A stretch of 64,000 bases of DNA, taken from Roseivirga sp. Lineage in GTDB: Bacteria > Bacteroidota > Bacteroidia > Cytophagales > Cyclobacteriaceae. Location of the stretch: contig JAAWWF010000001.1 in NCBI GenBank assembly GCA_021404565.1, positions 62,001 through 126,000 on the forward strand, given 5' to 3'. Made by a program: the position numbers and the translations under genes. Under the pieces are notes generated by a model. That model was not told the origin of the DNA and searched no databases. It saw nothing but the letters and a program-made list of their open reading frames with translations. The stretch's first letter is position 1, and every line of letters begins with the position of its first letter. Below are positions 26,837 through 36,692 of this stretch, one piece after another.

Positions 26837-27046
26837 AAGGTAGGGAATATGGGATAAGAAAAGGATCGTATATCAGATTTTTACAATGAGTAAATTTTAC
26901 ACGAAACAAGATGACCTTTTAACTCAGGAAAGCACTAACCAATTGGCTAAAACTATCGACAGAATACAGAACTGATAAGGAGTCAGCTTTTTGAACATAA
27001 TTATCAATAGCGCAAGCGATTTAATTTACATTTAACAAAAAACAGA

Positions 27047-27964
27047 ATGAGAATATTCTTCACTTTCATATTGTCCCTGACCGCTATTGGCCATTTAAAC
27101 GCACATCAGAATAGACTTCAATTAAACCTGGAAGAAGGAAAAGTCTATAAACAGGCGATGATCTCAAGTTCCACCATTGAGCAGGAATACATGGGCGAAA
27201 AAGTTGATATCCAGATGACGCTCAGTGGAGTGACGTCTTACATGGTCAAGCAAGTCCATAACAGCTACTATGACATTGAGATGCAGTATGATCGTCTAAG
27301 TATGATTATGGGACTTCCAACAGGTGAAATGAGTTTTGATTCTGAAAGCGATGACGAAAATGATATTTTCTCCGAGATCATGTCATTAATGATCGGAAAA
27401 TCAGTAGAAATAAAAATGGCCAGGACTGGCAAAATTCTGGAAGTAAAAAATGTTGAAGTACTCTTTGATTCAATCCTCGACAATTTTCCAATGCTCACTG
27501 AGGAACAGATTCAACCAATCAAAGACCAACTCGCTGATGCTTATGGTGCAGATGCCTTCAAAGGAAATATTGAAATGGTAACTGCAATATTTCCGGATAC
27601 CCCGGTAGCCATAGGAGAAAGCTGGTCAATCGACACAGAGCTTAAATCTGGTTTTCGTGCTGAGATGAACACAGTGTATACATTCAAACAAAAAAATGCC
27701 GACCATATCTTGATAACCGGTAGTTCAGCAATAAAAACAATCAATCTGGCCGATTTCGTAGAAGTGAATGGTAATCCCACCAAATACAACTTAACAGGAA
27801 CGATGGTCTCAACACTAAAAATCGATAAAAACACTGGTTGGATTCTGGAAGCCAAAATCGATCAAAATCTAAACGGTGACGTTTCGATTAAACCCTTGGG
27901 TAGCCCGGAAGCCATGACCATACCGATGATTATGAAGAATAAAATGACCATTACGAATGATTAA
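27047..27964 (+). CDS. DUF6263 family protein
   Basis: The 305-residue protein has a signal peptide and a mature, beta-rich part with features of DUF6263: LNLEEGKVYKQAMISSSTI, SVEIKMARTGKILEVKN and VAIGESWSID. Secreted or periplasmic, function unknown. It stands alone, with about 290 bp of AT-rich sequence upstream. Confidence 0.75.
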   Translation: MRIFFTFILSLTAIGHLNAHQNRLQLNLEEGKVYKQAMISSSTIEQEYMGEKVDIQMTLSGVTSYMVKQVHNSYYDIEMQYDRLSMIMGLPTGEMSFDSESDDENDIFSEIMSLMIGKSVEIKMARTGKILEVKNVEVLFDSILDNFPMLTEEQIQPIKDQLADAYGADAFKGNIEMVTAIFPDTPVAIGESWSIDTELKSGFRAEMNTVYTFKQKNADHILITGSSAIKTINLADFVEVNGNPTKYNLTGTMVSTLKIDKNTGWILEAKIDQNLNGDVSIKPLGSPEAMTIPMIMKNKMTITND

Positions 27965-28034
27965 TTACCAATCTGGAATGTCTGTTGACTTCCCCGAGAT
28001 CAATAAGTGATCCCTTCATTCCATATTCAACAAA

Positions 28035-28062
28035 AAAACTCCGACATCACTGCCGGAGTTTT
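28035..28062. terminator. Bidirectional terminator
   Basis: The 9-bp stem AAAACTCCG / CGGAGTTTT with a 10-nt loop lies between two convergent genes, with A-rich sequence on one side and T on the other, so it can serve both strands. Confidence 0.7.
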
Positions 28063-28115
28063 ACACAATCAATCTCCAAGGTGTTTAACCTCACCTATCT
28101 ATCACTTATTCAAAT

Positions 28116-28592
28116 CTAATTTTTGACGGTACTGGCCACAACGGTTTTAACCTCGGGAGTTCCCCTCTGAAGCAACAGCGAATTAAGGCTGACGGGCATA
28201 CTGCTCATCGGCTCCTGAAGCAACACAAGCGCTTCTTTTGCACTTGACTTGAATTGCCCCGCAACATAAATCCTTTCTCCGAGGTCATTTAAATATTCAA
28301 AAGAAAAGGAAAGACCATCCGATGAATCAAATCGTTCCATCTTCCGCTCCTTTCCTTTTACCTTCAACTTAACCTTCTTATTCTCTGCATAAAATGTATA
28401 CAACTCCTCACCCATCAATTCATAGTTGGGGTTAATAATACGCCAGCTTCCTACCAGCGAAGACTTCAATTCCTTATGTCCGTCTTGAAAAATGCCATTT
28501 TCTGAAACATGCCCTCCTGCACAACTCATCAACCAGATCTGGGTTAGTAAAACCATTACTCCCCAAACTATTTTCTGTTTTTTCTGCTTCAT
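28116..28592 (-). CDS. Hypothetical lipoprotein
   Basis: I start at ATG 28592, which gives a lipoprotein signal (QIWLMSC, lipobox) and a 158-residue product. The upstream extension in this frame has no signal-like character. The mature part (ELKSSLVGSWRIINPNYELMG) is reminiscent of small lipocalin-like lipoproteins. No family assigned. Confidence 0.7.
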   Translation of the reverse strand: MKQKKQKIVWGVMVLLTQIWLMSCAGGHVSENGIFQDGHKELKSSLVGSWRIINPNYELMGEELYTFYAENKKVKLKVKGKERKMERFDSSDGLSFSFEYLNDLGERIYVAGQFKSSAKEALVLLQEPMSSMPVSLNSLLLQRGTPEVKTVVASTVKN

Positions 28593-28922
28593 AGCGCATT
28601 CTTTGGAAACAGAAGTCGCAAAGGCTGTTCCAGAAGCAAAATCGCCCAAAACAAGCCAAATAGTATATCTATACTAATCGATATTCTCCCAAAACGGGAT
28701 AAAAATTTTATTTTGGGAATAAATGCTTATTCAAAATAAACTACTTATTATGTTATCATTTATGATATTTTATTTGGTTTTATCTAAACAGAAAGCATCC
28801 ATTAGGCATCTACAAATAATCGGTTAATCATAAAAAATACATCAATCACATTCAGGAAAACACTCTTGAGCACTCAGACATCATCCTTCAGAATATTTTG
28901 TTGCGAAACAAACCTGTCAGGC
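28593..28922. other. AT-rich intergenic region without recognisable genes
   Basis: About 330 bp, unusually AT-rich. I see no reading frame, tRNA or strong promoter. A 7-bp inverted repeat (CCCAAAA at 28688, TTTTGGG at 28711) is the only structure. Confidence 0.5.
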
Positions 28923-29687
28923 TCACCTTCGGAATCTGGGTAATAGCGCAGGTGTTCGCTGCTTGTAGATTTCAAAGGCTTCGTTACCCTTGTACTTTTT
29001 TTCGAGCATTGGCACCCCTGATACTGATGTGAGTAACCAGGTGATAAGCAATGGGCTTGCTATGGCGTAGATTCCGTATTGCAGTGGCAATACGACTATG
29101 AAAATGCCCCACCACATTAATATTTCTCCAAAATAATTGGGGTGACGGGAGTATCGCCAAAGCCCCGTTTGCATGATCTCCGTCTTATCCTTCCGCTGCT
29201 TTAAAAACCTTGACAACTGGTAATCGCCTACAGCCTGCCAGTAGAAACCAGCGAGCCAAAGAGCGCCTCCTACTGCTGTGGCCCAGTGCCAGCCCAAAGG
29301 AGTAGACATCGAGGCCATTATGATAGGTGAGCTGATGATAAGAAGGAAAAAAGCCTGCAATACATACACCTGAAGAAAGGACCGCCAATAGAAAGTACTT
29401 CCCCACTCTTCCCTCCACTGTCTGTAACGAAAGTCTTCCGTCTTACGGGCATTTCTTATAGCGATATAGACAGTTAGTCTTAAACCCCAAAGACTCACCA
29501 GGCCATAGACTACCAGGGCAGTAACATGCTGTGAAAAGTTAAAACAGTTGTATACACACAGCCCAATATAACCAAGCCCCCAGGCAATATCCGCTACATC
29601 ATTTCGCTTTAAAATCAGCGAGATAACGAACCAAAGACTCGCATAGCCCAATAAGAGTAAACCCAGATTAAGATAAAGGGATATCAT
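28923..29687 (-). CDS. DUF1295 / steroid 5-alpha-reductase-like membrane protein
   Basis: I start at ATG 29687 (MISLYLNLGLLLLGY), which overlaps the preceding stop by ATGA. The protein (254 residues) has about seven membrane segments and the family landmarks DIAWGLGYIG, TGLWRYSRHPNYFGEILMWW and a basic C-terminus, FEIYKQRTPALLPRF. Such proteins may reduce lipids or sterol-like compounds with NAD(P)H. Paired with a DUF2177 gene. Confidence 0.85.
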   Translation of the reverse strand: MISLYLNLGLLLLGYASLWFVISLILKRNDVADIAWGLGYIGLCVYNCFNFSQHVTALVVYGLVSLWGLRLTVYIAIRNARKTEDFRYRQWREEWGSTFYWRSFLQVYVLQAFFLLIISSPIIMASMSTPLGWHWATAVGGALWLAGFYWQAVGDYQLSRFLKQRKDKTEIMQTGLWRYSRHPNYFGEILMWWGIFIVVLPLQYGIYAIASPLLITWLLTSVSGVPMLEKKYKGNEAFEIYKQRTPALLPRFRR

Positions 29688-30094
29688 CCGTTCAACCATT
29701 TCATTATAGCAAAACCGGAGGTGCTCACAGAAGCCGTGAGTATTGCGCCCCAAACAATATCAATCAGCACAATTTTGATGGGCCAGTCTTTAAGAGTAGC
29801 CAGATTTGTGAGATCATATGTAGCATAAGTAAAAAACCCGAAGAGTGCTCCCAGGAGCATGGCCTTCATCAATGAGTCCTTCTCGACTGCCGGCATTATG
29901 GCAAAAATGAAGATCCCTACAATAAACAACAGATAGAAGGTAATGGCTGCCGTCCAGTTGACCTGTTCGGCCAGAAAGGAGCCCAGGTACTTGTTATAGA
30001 GCCCTTTGGCAATCAGGCCCAGCCAAAGCATATCAATGGCAAAGAAAACCACTGCTGTGAGCAGATACCCGATAACAAGCTTAGAGAATGGCAT
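29684..30094 (-). CDS. DUF2177 family membrane protein
   Basis: The protein of 136 residues (start taken at MPFSKLVIGY, 30094) has four membrane segments and the family motif DMLWLGLIAKGLYNKYLG, together with TYATYDLTNLATLKDWP. Function unknown. DUF2177 and DUF1295 genes are often adjacent in Bacteroidota; here they overlap by four bases. Confidence 0.85.
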   Translation of the reverse strand: MPFSKLVIGYLLTAVVFFAIDMLWLGLIAKGLYNKYLGSFLAEQVNWTAAITFYLLFIVGIFIFAIMPAVEKDSLMKAMLLGALFGFFTYATYDLTNLATLKDWPIKIVLIDIVWGAILTASVSTSGFAIMKWLNG

Positions 30095-30273
30095 AATCAA
30101 ACAACTCACCAGCCAGCGAATGGTTTAGTAGCAGGAAGAAGCACATGATACCATATCCAGAATAATCATTCAGCCCCCCCCCGGTTCTGAACCCAAATCG
30201 ATCTTTACAGCAGGGAACCAATAGGTTATTCCATAACTTTTAGGCAATTTTCTGACACAGGCCTGTTTTTACC

Positions 30274-31554
30274 GTGCTGAAAAGTGAAACTGACATATCT
30301 GACAAAATTGATCACCTCTTCAGGCATGAGTACGGCAAATTAGTATCAGTTCTGACAAATGCCTTTGGTACTTCCAATATCGAGCTGGCAGAAGATGTGG
30401 TACAGGAAGCCATGCTCGAGGCGCTGCACAAATGGGCCTACTCAGGAGTTCCTGATAATCCTGTAGGCTGGATTTATCAGGTGGCCAAAAACAAGGCAAT
30501 CAACCTGGTTAAGCGAGAGCAGTTCCAAAATCAAATGATCCCTGAGGTATTGCATCGGCTGGCCTCAGATCAAAACCCGACCTCACTTTCAGACAGTGTT
30601 TTTACAGATAAAGAAATAGCGGATGACCAGCTCAGGATGATTTTCACCTGCTGTCACCCCTCCATTTCCCCTGATTCCCAGGTGGCTCTTACACTCAAAA
30701 CGCTCTGTGGCTTTAGCATCCCTGAGATTGCCAAAGCATTTCTCACAAGCGAAGAAAACATCAACAAGAGACTGGTGAGGGCCAGAAAGACGATAAGAAA
30801 GGCCAATGTTATTTTTGAAGTACCTGTAGGAAAGGAACTCGAAAACAGACTTTCAACCGTATTGGAAGCCATCTATCTGCTATTCAATGAAGGCTACAAT
30901 GCCTCATCCGGCAACAAACTCATCCGCTTTGAAGTATGTGAAGAAGCCATAAGACTCGCTAAGATTATAGCAGCCAACCCCACCATCAGCTCTTCAAATA
31001 CCTATGCGCTACTCGCCCTGATGACGCTGAATGCGTCCCGCTTCCAATCAAGGCTTGATAAGTGCGATAGCCTTATAGATTTGGAGCACCAGGACAGAGA
31101 TATGTGGGATCAGAACCTTATAAAGAACGGACTCTATTATCTGGAGTTTGCTGCTGCCCAAAACGAAGTTTCCATTTACCATATTCTGGCTACCATTTCT
31201 GCACAGCATTGTACCGCCCGAACATATAACGCCACAGATTGGGAAAGTATTCTATCACTGTATGATATGCTGGCAGCAATAGACAAATCTCCAGTGGTGC
31301 TGCTCAACAGGGCCATTGTACTCTCAAAAACTGCAGGCCCTAAAGAAGCGCTGAAGGCGATGAACAGCATAAAAGACAACACAACCTTTAACAGCTACCT
31401 ACCCTATTATACAACCAAGGCAGACCTCCATTTTCAAAATGGAGAAGGTCATGCAGCAGCTCTACTTCTCAACAAAGCTCTAACACTGCCACTTGAAGAA
31501 AAAACTAAGACCCTGATTTACAATAAGATAAGTGAGTATTCCGAAAAAAATTAA
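30274..31554 (+). CDS. ECF42-type sigma factor with C-terminal TPR-like extension
   Basis: The 426-residue protein starts at GTG 30274. Residues 1-180 carry sigma regions 2 and 4 (IELAEDVVQEAMLEALHKWAYSG, LKTLCGFSIPEIAKAFLTSEENINKRLVRARKTIR). The rest is the helical extension of this group (LLFNEGYNASSGNKLIRFEVCEEAIRLAKIIA). ECF42 genes usually have a DGPF/YCII partner rather than an anti-sigma; that partner is the next gene. Confidence 0.9.
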   Translation: MLKSETDISDKIDHLFRHEYGKLVSVLTNAFGTSNIELAEDVVQEAMLEALHKWAYSGVPDNPVGWIYQVAKNKAINLVKREQFQNQMIPEVLHRLASDQNPTSLSDSVFTDKEIADDQLRMIFTCCHPSISPDSQVALTLKTLCGFSIPEIAKAFLTSEENINKRLVRARKTIRKANVIFEVPVGKELENRLSTVLEAIYLLFNEGYNASSGNKLIRFEVCEEAIRLAKIIAANPTISSSNTYALLALMTLNASRFQSRLDKCDSLIDLEHQDRDMWDQNLIKNGLYYLEFAAAQNEVSIYHILATISAQHCTARTYNATDWESILSLYDMLAAIDKSPVVLLNRAIVLSKTAGPKEALKAMNSIKDNTTFNSYLPYYTTKADLHFQNGEGHAAALLLNKALTLPLEEKTKTLIYNKISEYSEKN

Positions 31555-31639
31555 AGTTTTTTAAAACTGTATGTCCCTTTTACCCCCTGCTCTTTGACTT
31601 TCGGTTATAAGGTTCAATTAATCACTAAAGAAGAAAACT

Positions 31640-31996
31640 ATGCAAGAGTTTATGATTTTCATCAAAACCAAAGGAGATCACCTGGAGGGTTTATCTCCTG
31701 AGCTACAGCAGGCCCATGTTCAAAAAATCGGCCAGTACATTGGCGGACTTATGGAATCGGGTAAGCTAAAAGGCGCACAGCCTTTTGAAACAAACGGAGC
31801 TATTGTACACGGTAATAAAGGAGTTTTCAAGGACGGTCCCTTTAACGAGTCAAAAGAAGTAATTGTGGGCTATTTCCACATTGTGGCAGAAAATCTGGAA
31901 GAAGCGGTAGCCATTGGCAAAGCCAATCCGATGTTCGAAGATGCCGAAGGCACCATTGAAGTGCGACCAATCAAGCAAATGGACGGAATCAACTAA
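31640..31996 (+). CDS. DGPF/YCII-domain protein
   Basis: This 118-residue YCII-like protein has the eponymous motif DGPF in GVFKDGPFNESKEVIVGYFHI. The ferredoxin-like fold is small and cytoplasmic. Its position 86 bp behind the ECF42 sigma gene fits the known association, so it may be the regulator or target of that sigma factor. Confidence 0.9.
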   Translation: MQEFMIFIKTKGDHLEGLSPELQQAHVQKIGQYIGGLMESGKLKGAQPFETNGAIVHGNKGVFKDGPFNESKEVIVGYFHIVAENLEEAVAIGKANPMFEDAEGTIEVRPIKQMDGIN

Positions 31997-32006
31997 ACCA
32001 TCGGTC

Positions 32007-32210
32007 ATGACAAATCACATAAATACAGCAGAATTCAATGGCCACTGCGCCTTTGCCGTGAGTACAGGAAAAACAGATGTCAAGGGAGGGAAACATAGCC
32101 TGACCCTGGATGGAAAAACTTATCTTTTTTCAAATCCCATTGCAAAATTCTTATTCAAAATGCTTCCTAACCGAGTTGGTAAGGCCAACGCAGTCTGGCA
32201 AAGCAAGTAA
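32007..32210 (+). CDS. Small YHS-like protein
   Basis: The 67-residue protein starts at ATG 32007. GHCAFAVSTGK and LTLDGKTYLFSNPIAKFLF resemble the second half of YHS-domain proteins, which bind metal through Cys/His; only one Cys is left here. Position 10 bp behind the DGPF gene implies co-transcription. Confidence 0.6.
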   Translation: MTNHINTAEFNGHCAFAVSTGKTDVKGGKHSLTLDGKTYLFSNPIAKFLFKMLPNRVGKANAVWQSK

Positions 32211-32309
32211 AATCTCAATGGTCATTATTTATCACAAAGAGGATTTTGATAAATAATGACCAGGCTAAACCACCAGTATAGCCCTTACTGGTGATCAACA
32301 AATACTCAT

Positions 32310-33338
32310 TCAAAAAGGAAACTCGGTTGGGCTGTATCCTGTCCACTTTTTAAAACTTCTGGAAAACACAGTGAGCTCTGAAAAGCCTAGTAAAAAGGCG
32401 ATTTCAGACATGTTAAAAGTGCCTTTTTTCAGATAGTCGATCGCCAGTTCCTTTCTTACCCCATTAAGCAGCTTTTGGTAGGAGGTACCCTCCCCTTTCA
32501 ATGCCTTCTGAAGGCTTCGTACGCTCATGGCCATTTCCGAGGCTATCATTTCAATACCCGGCAGCTCTCCCTCCATATACTTCAGGATTAGTTTTTTAGC
32601 CCTTTCGGCAGCGGTACTTGTACCCATAAAGTTATGGTACTGCTCTTTTACCTGTTGCTCAAAAAAGGTCATCAACTCACTCTGATGACTCAAAATACCA
32701 CTGTCCATATCTGCCCTGGCGTACACGAGGTAGCTCTCAGGCACTCCAAACTCAACAGGCGCGGGCATAAAAGCCTCTTCATAGTCTCTGTAGTTGGCCG
32801 GCTGTTCATAATGAACCCCAATACGTAAAGGACGAACGCGGGAAATGGTATTCTTTTCTGCCCATGACAGACAGGCTCCGAGCAATACATCCTGCGTATA
32901 GCGCAACTCGTTCCTCCAACCTGTCCACATTTCGATAAAAACAGTGAAGTAATCCTCATCAGCTTCGACCCGCATCCCCATGGATTCACCGATCAACTTC
33001 TGGTAAATGCAAATCTTCTCAAACGCAACTCCAATCGTAGGCGAGTTCATCATCACATAGCCAATCAGGCCTGTAGATTGGATGGGGAAATTCAAGCCAC
33101 AAATCAGACCAAGATCCTCCCTACCCGTCTCTGCCACCATGGTTTTCCAAAGTACCAGCTCTTCCTCCAGAACAATCCTCCCTGTCGGCTCGCTCAGCTT
33201 GTCGGTGTGAACTCCGGCCTTTTTGAGTACTTCAGGCCTCTTTGCACCAAATCGCTCGGCTATCTGGAGTCTGTAATTAATAATGGGGACGGCTACCGAT
33301 ATGACCTTTTGCTCTTGCACTTTCAGGAAGTTACTCAC
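32310..33338 (-). CDS. AraC-family regulator (arabinose-binding-domain type)
   Basis: The 342-residue protein has an N-terminal ligand-binding-like domain (PF12625 type, about 20-215) with SPTIGVAFEKICIYQKLIGES. An AraC helix-turn-helix domain follows (about 245-342): LPGIEMIASEMAMSVRSLQKALKGEG and MSEIAFLLGFSELTVFSRSFKKW. GTG start. It is divergent from the epimerase-barrel gene, which is the likely target. Confidence 0.9.
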   Translation of the reverse strand: MSNFLKVQEQKVISVAVPIINYRLQIAERFGAKRPEVLKKAGVHTDKLSEPTGRIVLEEELVLWKTMVAETGREDLGLICGLNFPIQSTGLIGYVMMNSPTIGVAFEKICIYQKLIGESMGMRVEADEDYFTVFIEMWTGWRNELRYTQDVLLGACLSWAEKNTISRVRPLRIGVHYEQPANYRDYEEAFMPAPVEFGVPESYLVYARADMDSGILSHQSELMTFFEQQVKEQYHNFMGTSTAAERAKKLILKYMEGELPGIEMIASEMAMSVRSLQKALKGEGTSYQKLLNGVRKELAIDYLKKGTFNMSEIAFLLGFSELTVFSRSFKKWTGYSPTEFPF

Positions 33339-33477
33339 AATTAACGACTGTTAAAATCCATTTTCCGGTGTTGTGAATACCCTGTTCGCAAATGGTCAAG
33401 CATCAGGCGCATTTCATACAAAACCCGGAAGCCCGATCTCCCAAATTAGCAGTATGAAAAATCAAAACTCAAAAACA

Positions 33478-35301
33478 ATGAAAACAGAATTTCTGGTATT
33501 GGGCGCTTCAGGGAGCCTGGGTTATGCCGTGGTAAAGGCCTTACTTGATCAACAAATTGCAACCACCATTCTGGTAAGGGACTATGAAAAAGCGCTACGA
33601 CTCTTTGGCAGCCATCCCATGCTACGGGTAGTGGTAGGCAAAGCAGACAACACATTGCTTCTGGATGAGCTCTGCACTGGAAAAACCCATGTCTTTCACG
33701 GACTAAATGTGGACTATGAATTGTGGGCCGAAGTAATGCCTGCTTTGACCAGGAATGTAATCAATGCCGCTGCCAGGCACAAGGTGACACTAGTCTTCCC
33801 CGGCAACAATTACAACTTCGGAAACCTCAAACAGCCTATTACAGAAATCACACCCTTTCAACCTGCAACACAGCTGGGCAAGGTCAGGGTAGAATTAGAA
33901 GCACAGATTAAAGATGCTGCACGACTTGGCAGAATCAAGGCACTAATCGTAAGATTACCCGAGGTATGGGGACCGAATGTTTGTAACAAATCTTTTGAAC
34001 CTGTATTCATGAACCAGCTGAAAGGCAAGTCCATGCCCTGGCTTTTCGATATAGAAAGCCCCCAGCAAATGGCCTATAACATGGATGCCGGCAGGGCCAT
34101 TGCAGCTCTAAGTCTACTCCAGACTGACAGAGCCTACCAGGCACTGAATTATGGTGGCAGCACCTTTTCATCAATGCGAGACTTCTTTCATCAACTGGCG
34201 CAAGTGGCAGAAAAGCCTTTGAAAATCAGTGTCATGAGCAAAGGCCTGATCAGTCTGTTGGCGAAGGTTAATCCGACTCTCAAACAGGTTAAAACATTGC
34301 ACTATAAATTTGAGAATACCATTCTATTAGACGACAGTGCATTTCAATCTGTCTTACCTGACTTCGAGCCAACCGAAACATCAACAGCCATGGCCGAGAC
34401 CCTCGATTGGTTTAGTTCTCACAAGCTTTTACCAGCCAGCCAGATCAAAAAACAAAAACGCAACAACTTAATCATGGACTTCATGGCCGATAATTTTTCG
34501 ATCGGAATCTTCCCGGTTTTGATCGGACTCATGAGCCGTCAGTTTCCGGCCTTACAATCCCTGACCGTGCTACTGGGGGTTGTGGCAGGCATTTACTGGT
34601 CGCCCCTTATCAGAAAGCTGCTACGCAGATTAATACCCGTAAAAAAGCTATCTGCAGGCCTTCTGGTTCTCGCTTTATCCGGCCTTATTCACAATACAGT
34701 CAGTGCACAGCACAGTAAGGAGGTTGAGTCTGTTCGTTTCTTTGATGGACTATATGGAAAGGTAGAAGCGGGAAGTCAGCACGTATTTTCCGGAGCCCTG
34801 ATAGATGGCATTGACGTTCTCGCACAGGAGTCAACCTTAGTCAGTAGCATTGCCATGGGTTTTCGTAAGCAAATAGCTTCCGGGCGGGTGGTGATAGGCA
34901 CAGAATTACAGCTGGGATTCATCGATGGCGATCTGGCTAAAAACTACCATAACGGGATACAAATGCTATCGATAGATTATAGAAGCGGCACACAGACAGC
35001 TCTTGGACTGACTGCAGGCATTGCCATGGGGACTTCTAAAAAATGGCAGATCTATACCTATGCCTATAGTACAAAACGAAGCTTCGACATTTCTTTCACT
35101 GAAGAAAACGGATACGAACACCAACAAACCGACAATAATATCTTTCTGCGATACGGACTAGGCCTGGAATCTGTATTGAACAATAGATGGAGTGTAACCG
35201 GAAGTCTGGGCCAGGTTCAGGTAGACTTTGGAGAAGCCATAAAAAGCGAGAACCTTACTCAGCGGGCAGACATAGGAATTGGCTTCATCTACCGCTTTTA
35301 A
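33478..35301 (+). CDS. NAD(P)-binding epimerase fused to hydrophobic segments and an outer-membrane barrel
   Basis: The frame is open from 33373; I prefer the ATG at 33478 (MKTEFLVLGASGSLGY) because the Rossmann motif GASGSLG then lies at the N-terminus. Residues 1-330 are an epimerase/NmrA-like fold (LVFPGNNYNFGN, VRLPEVWGPN). Next come two hydrophobic stretches, one resembling a signal peptide (SAGLLVLALSGLIHNTVSAQ). The last 185 residues alternate like an outer-membrane barrel and end in IGIGFIYRF. A cytoplasmic enzyme joined to a barrel is very odd; two genes may have lost their separating stop, with an internal start at 34474. Confidence 0.65.
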   Translation: MKTEFLVLGASGSLGYAVVKALLDQQIATTILVRDYEKALRLFGSHPMLRVVVGKADNTLLLDELCTGKTHVFHGLNVDYELWAEVMPALTRNVINAAARHKVTLVFPGNNYNFGNLKQPITEITPFQPATQLGKVRVELEAQIKDAARLGRIKALIVRLPEVWGPNVCNKSFEPVFMNQLKGKSMPWLFDIESPQQMAYNMDAGRAIAALSLLQTDRAYQALNYGGSTFSSMRDFFHQLAQVAEKPLKISVMSKGLISLLAKVNPTLKQVKTLHYKFENTILLDDSAFQSVLPDFEPTETSTAMAETLDWFSSHKLLPASQIKKQKRNNLIMDFMADNFSIGIFPVLIGLMSRQFPALQSLTVLLGVVAGIYWSPLIRKLLRRLIPVKKLSAGLLVLALSGLIHNTVSAQHSKEVESVRFFDGLYGKVEAGSQHVFSGALIDGIDVLAQESTLVSSIAMGFRKQIASGRVVIGTELQLGFIDGDLAKNYHNGIQMLSIDYRSGTQTALGLTAGIAMGTSKKWQIYTYAYSTKRSFDISFTEENGYEHQQTDNNIFLRYGLGLESVLNNRWSVTGSLGQVQVDFGEAIKSENLTQRADIGIGFIYRF

Positions 35302-35405
35302 ATGCCACTGGCCCAAACAGAAAGGCGAGACCAATTTTTAACAGACAGCATATGACCGATTCATCAAAAAGCCAGATATTAGTTTGCTGTTTACCAAAAA
35401 CCTGA

Positions 35406-36692
35406 ATGAACAACCTGAATCATATGTCTGCTGAACATCAAACTATCCTTTATACAGATCAAGGGTTGAGTTTCGGAGAGGTACTGTTTCAGTCAATTCA
35501 AAAAGTGATCCGGCATAATGGGTTTTTCAGAATTACGGGACAGGATACCCAGGGAGCTGTCAAAACACTGGAGATGCCGAAGCCGGATAAGGTGATCACA
35601 CAGATGGAAGCCCAGCGGAAGCTTTCCCCCAATGTCCCGATCATTTCCAAATGTCTTGGACTGGCACATCTGAGCATGGGAGAAGTGGCCATTGCCGAAA
35701 ACAGCAACAGGGCCCCAATCCATTTTCAGGAATCAATCAACTCCCTTGAAAGGGCATTGGAACAAGACCCCGAAGATGCAGAATCAACCCTGAACCTTAT
35801 TCTGGCCTATTGCTATGCAGAAGATATGGAAGACCGGGAAGCGGATGACTATTCGGAGCTGATAGATGACCTGTTGGCAGGAGCAGCCCCGGCACTTTTG
35901 CCGGTAATCGCAGAAGCCTGTTCTATCAGAGGGCATATCTATTTTGAAGAACAAAGGTTTTCGCTCGGTTTTAACTTCATGAAGCAGGAACTCTTTCTAT
36001 GGAGATATCAACAGCTCCTTTCTCCGGAAAACACTGAGCTGCGCAACAGTCTGGAAGCCAAAGCGGCTGATCTGACAAAGCAATGTAAAGAGCAGAAGTG
36101 GTTTGGCATAGCCGAACAGCTCACAGAACAGGTGGAAGCCTGGCTGGCAGAGACTCCTGACTCAGAAGATGCAGACTCACTGGATGCCCGGCTGGTAGAA
36201 GCTGCAGGGTTTGAGCGTGCAGGCAAGGCCTACCTGAGCCATAAAGACAAAGTCTCGGCCCTTAACTGCTTTGAAGACCACACCAAACTGATGAAGGTTA
36301 TTTATCAGGATCATGCCCCTAAGGCCTGTTATGCCAATATGCTGATAGAATCATATGAGTGCCTGATTGACCTCAATTATCAACTAGACCTCAATGAAAA
36401 GGGAGACGGCTATCAGCAAGAGATGATCGACCTTGTCGAGGAGCTCCTTAAGGCTTATCCACAAGATGAGTTTTATCTCAATGCGCTGGCAGCCTGCAAC
36501 GAAGCCCTGGCGGAAAGAAGACTTGCCGAAAACAAGTTAACCGAAGCCAGATCGCTTTATCTTAAAAGTCTGGAGATCAGCAAAACATTGGTATCCATTG
36601 ATCCTCAAATGGAGGATTATAAAAACCATCAATCAAACACCCTGGACCGCCTTAAGGCACTGGAAGCACAGCTCGAAAACAAACATAGTTGA
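35406..36692 (+). CDS. TPR-like helical protein of unknown function
   Basis: The 428-residue protein has a beta-like start (TDQGLSFGEVLFQSIQKVIRHNG) followed by helix pairs with the spacing of TPR repeats (GLAHLSMGEVAIAENSNRAPIHFQESINSLERAL, LDRLKALEAQLENK). No catalytic motif. Its stop overlaps the next ATG (TGATG), so the two genes are co-translated; it may feed information to the AraC regulator. Confidence 0.65.
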   Translation: MNNLNHMSAEHQTILYTDQGLSFGEVLFQSIQKVIRHNGFFRITGQDTQGAVKTLEMPKPDKVITQMEAQRKLSPNVPIISKCLGLAHLSMGEVAIAENSNRAPIHFQESINSLERALEQDPEDAESTLNLILAYCYAEDMEDREADDYSELIDDLLAGAAPALLPVIAEACSIRGHIYFEEQRFSLGFNFMKQELFLWRYQQLLSPENTELRNSLEAKAADLTKQCKEQKWFGIAEQLTEQVEAWLAETPDSEDADSLDARLVEAAGFERAGKAYLSHKDKVSALNCFEDHTKLMKVIYQDHAPKACYANMLIESYECLIDLNYQLDLNEKGDGYQQEMIDLVEELLKAYPQDEFYLNALAACNEALAERRLAENKLTEARSLYLKSLEISKTLVSIDPQMEDYKNHQSNTLDRLKALEAQLENKHS

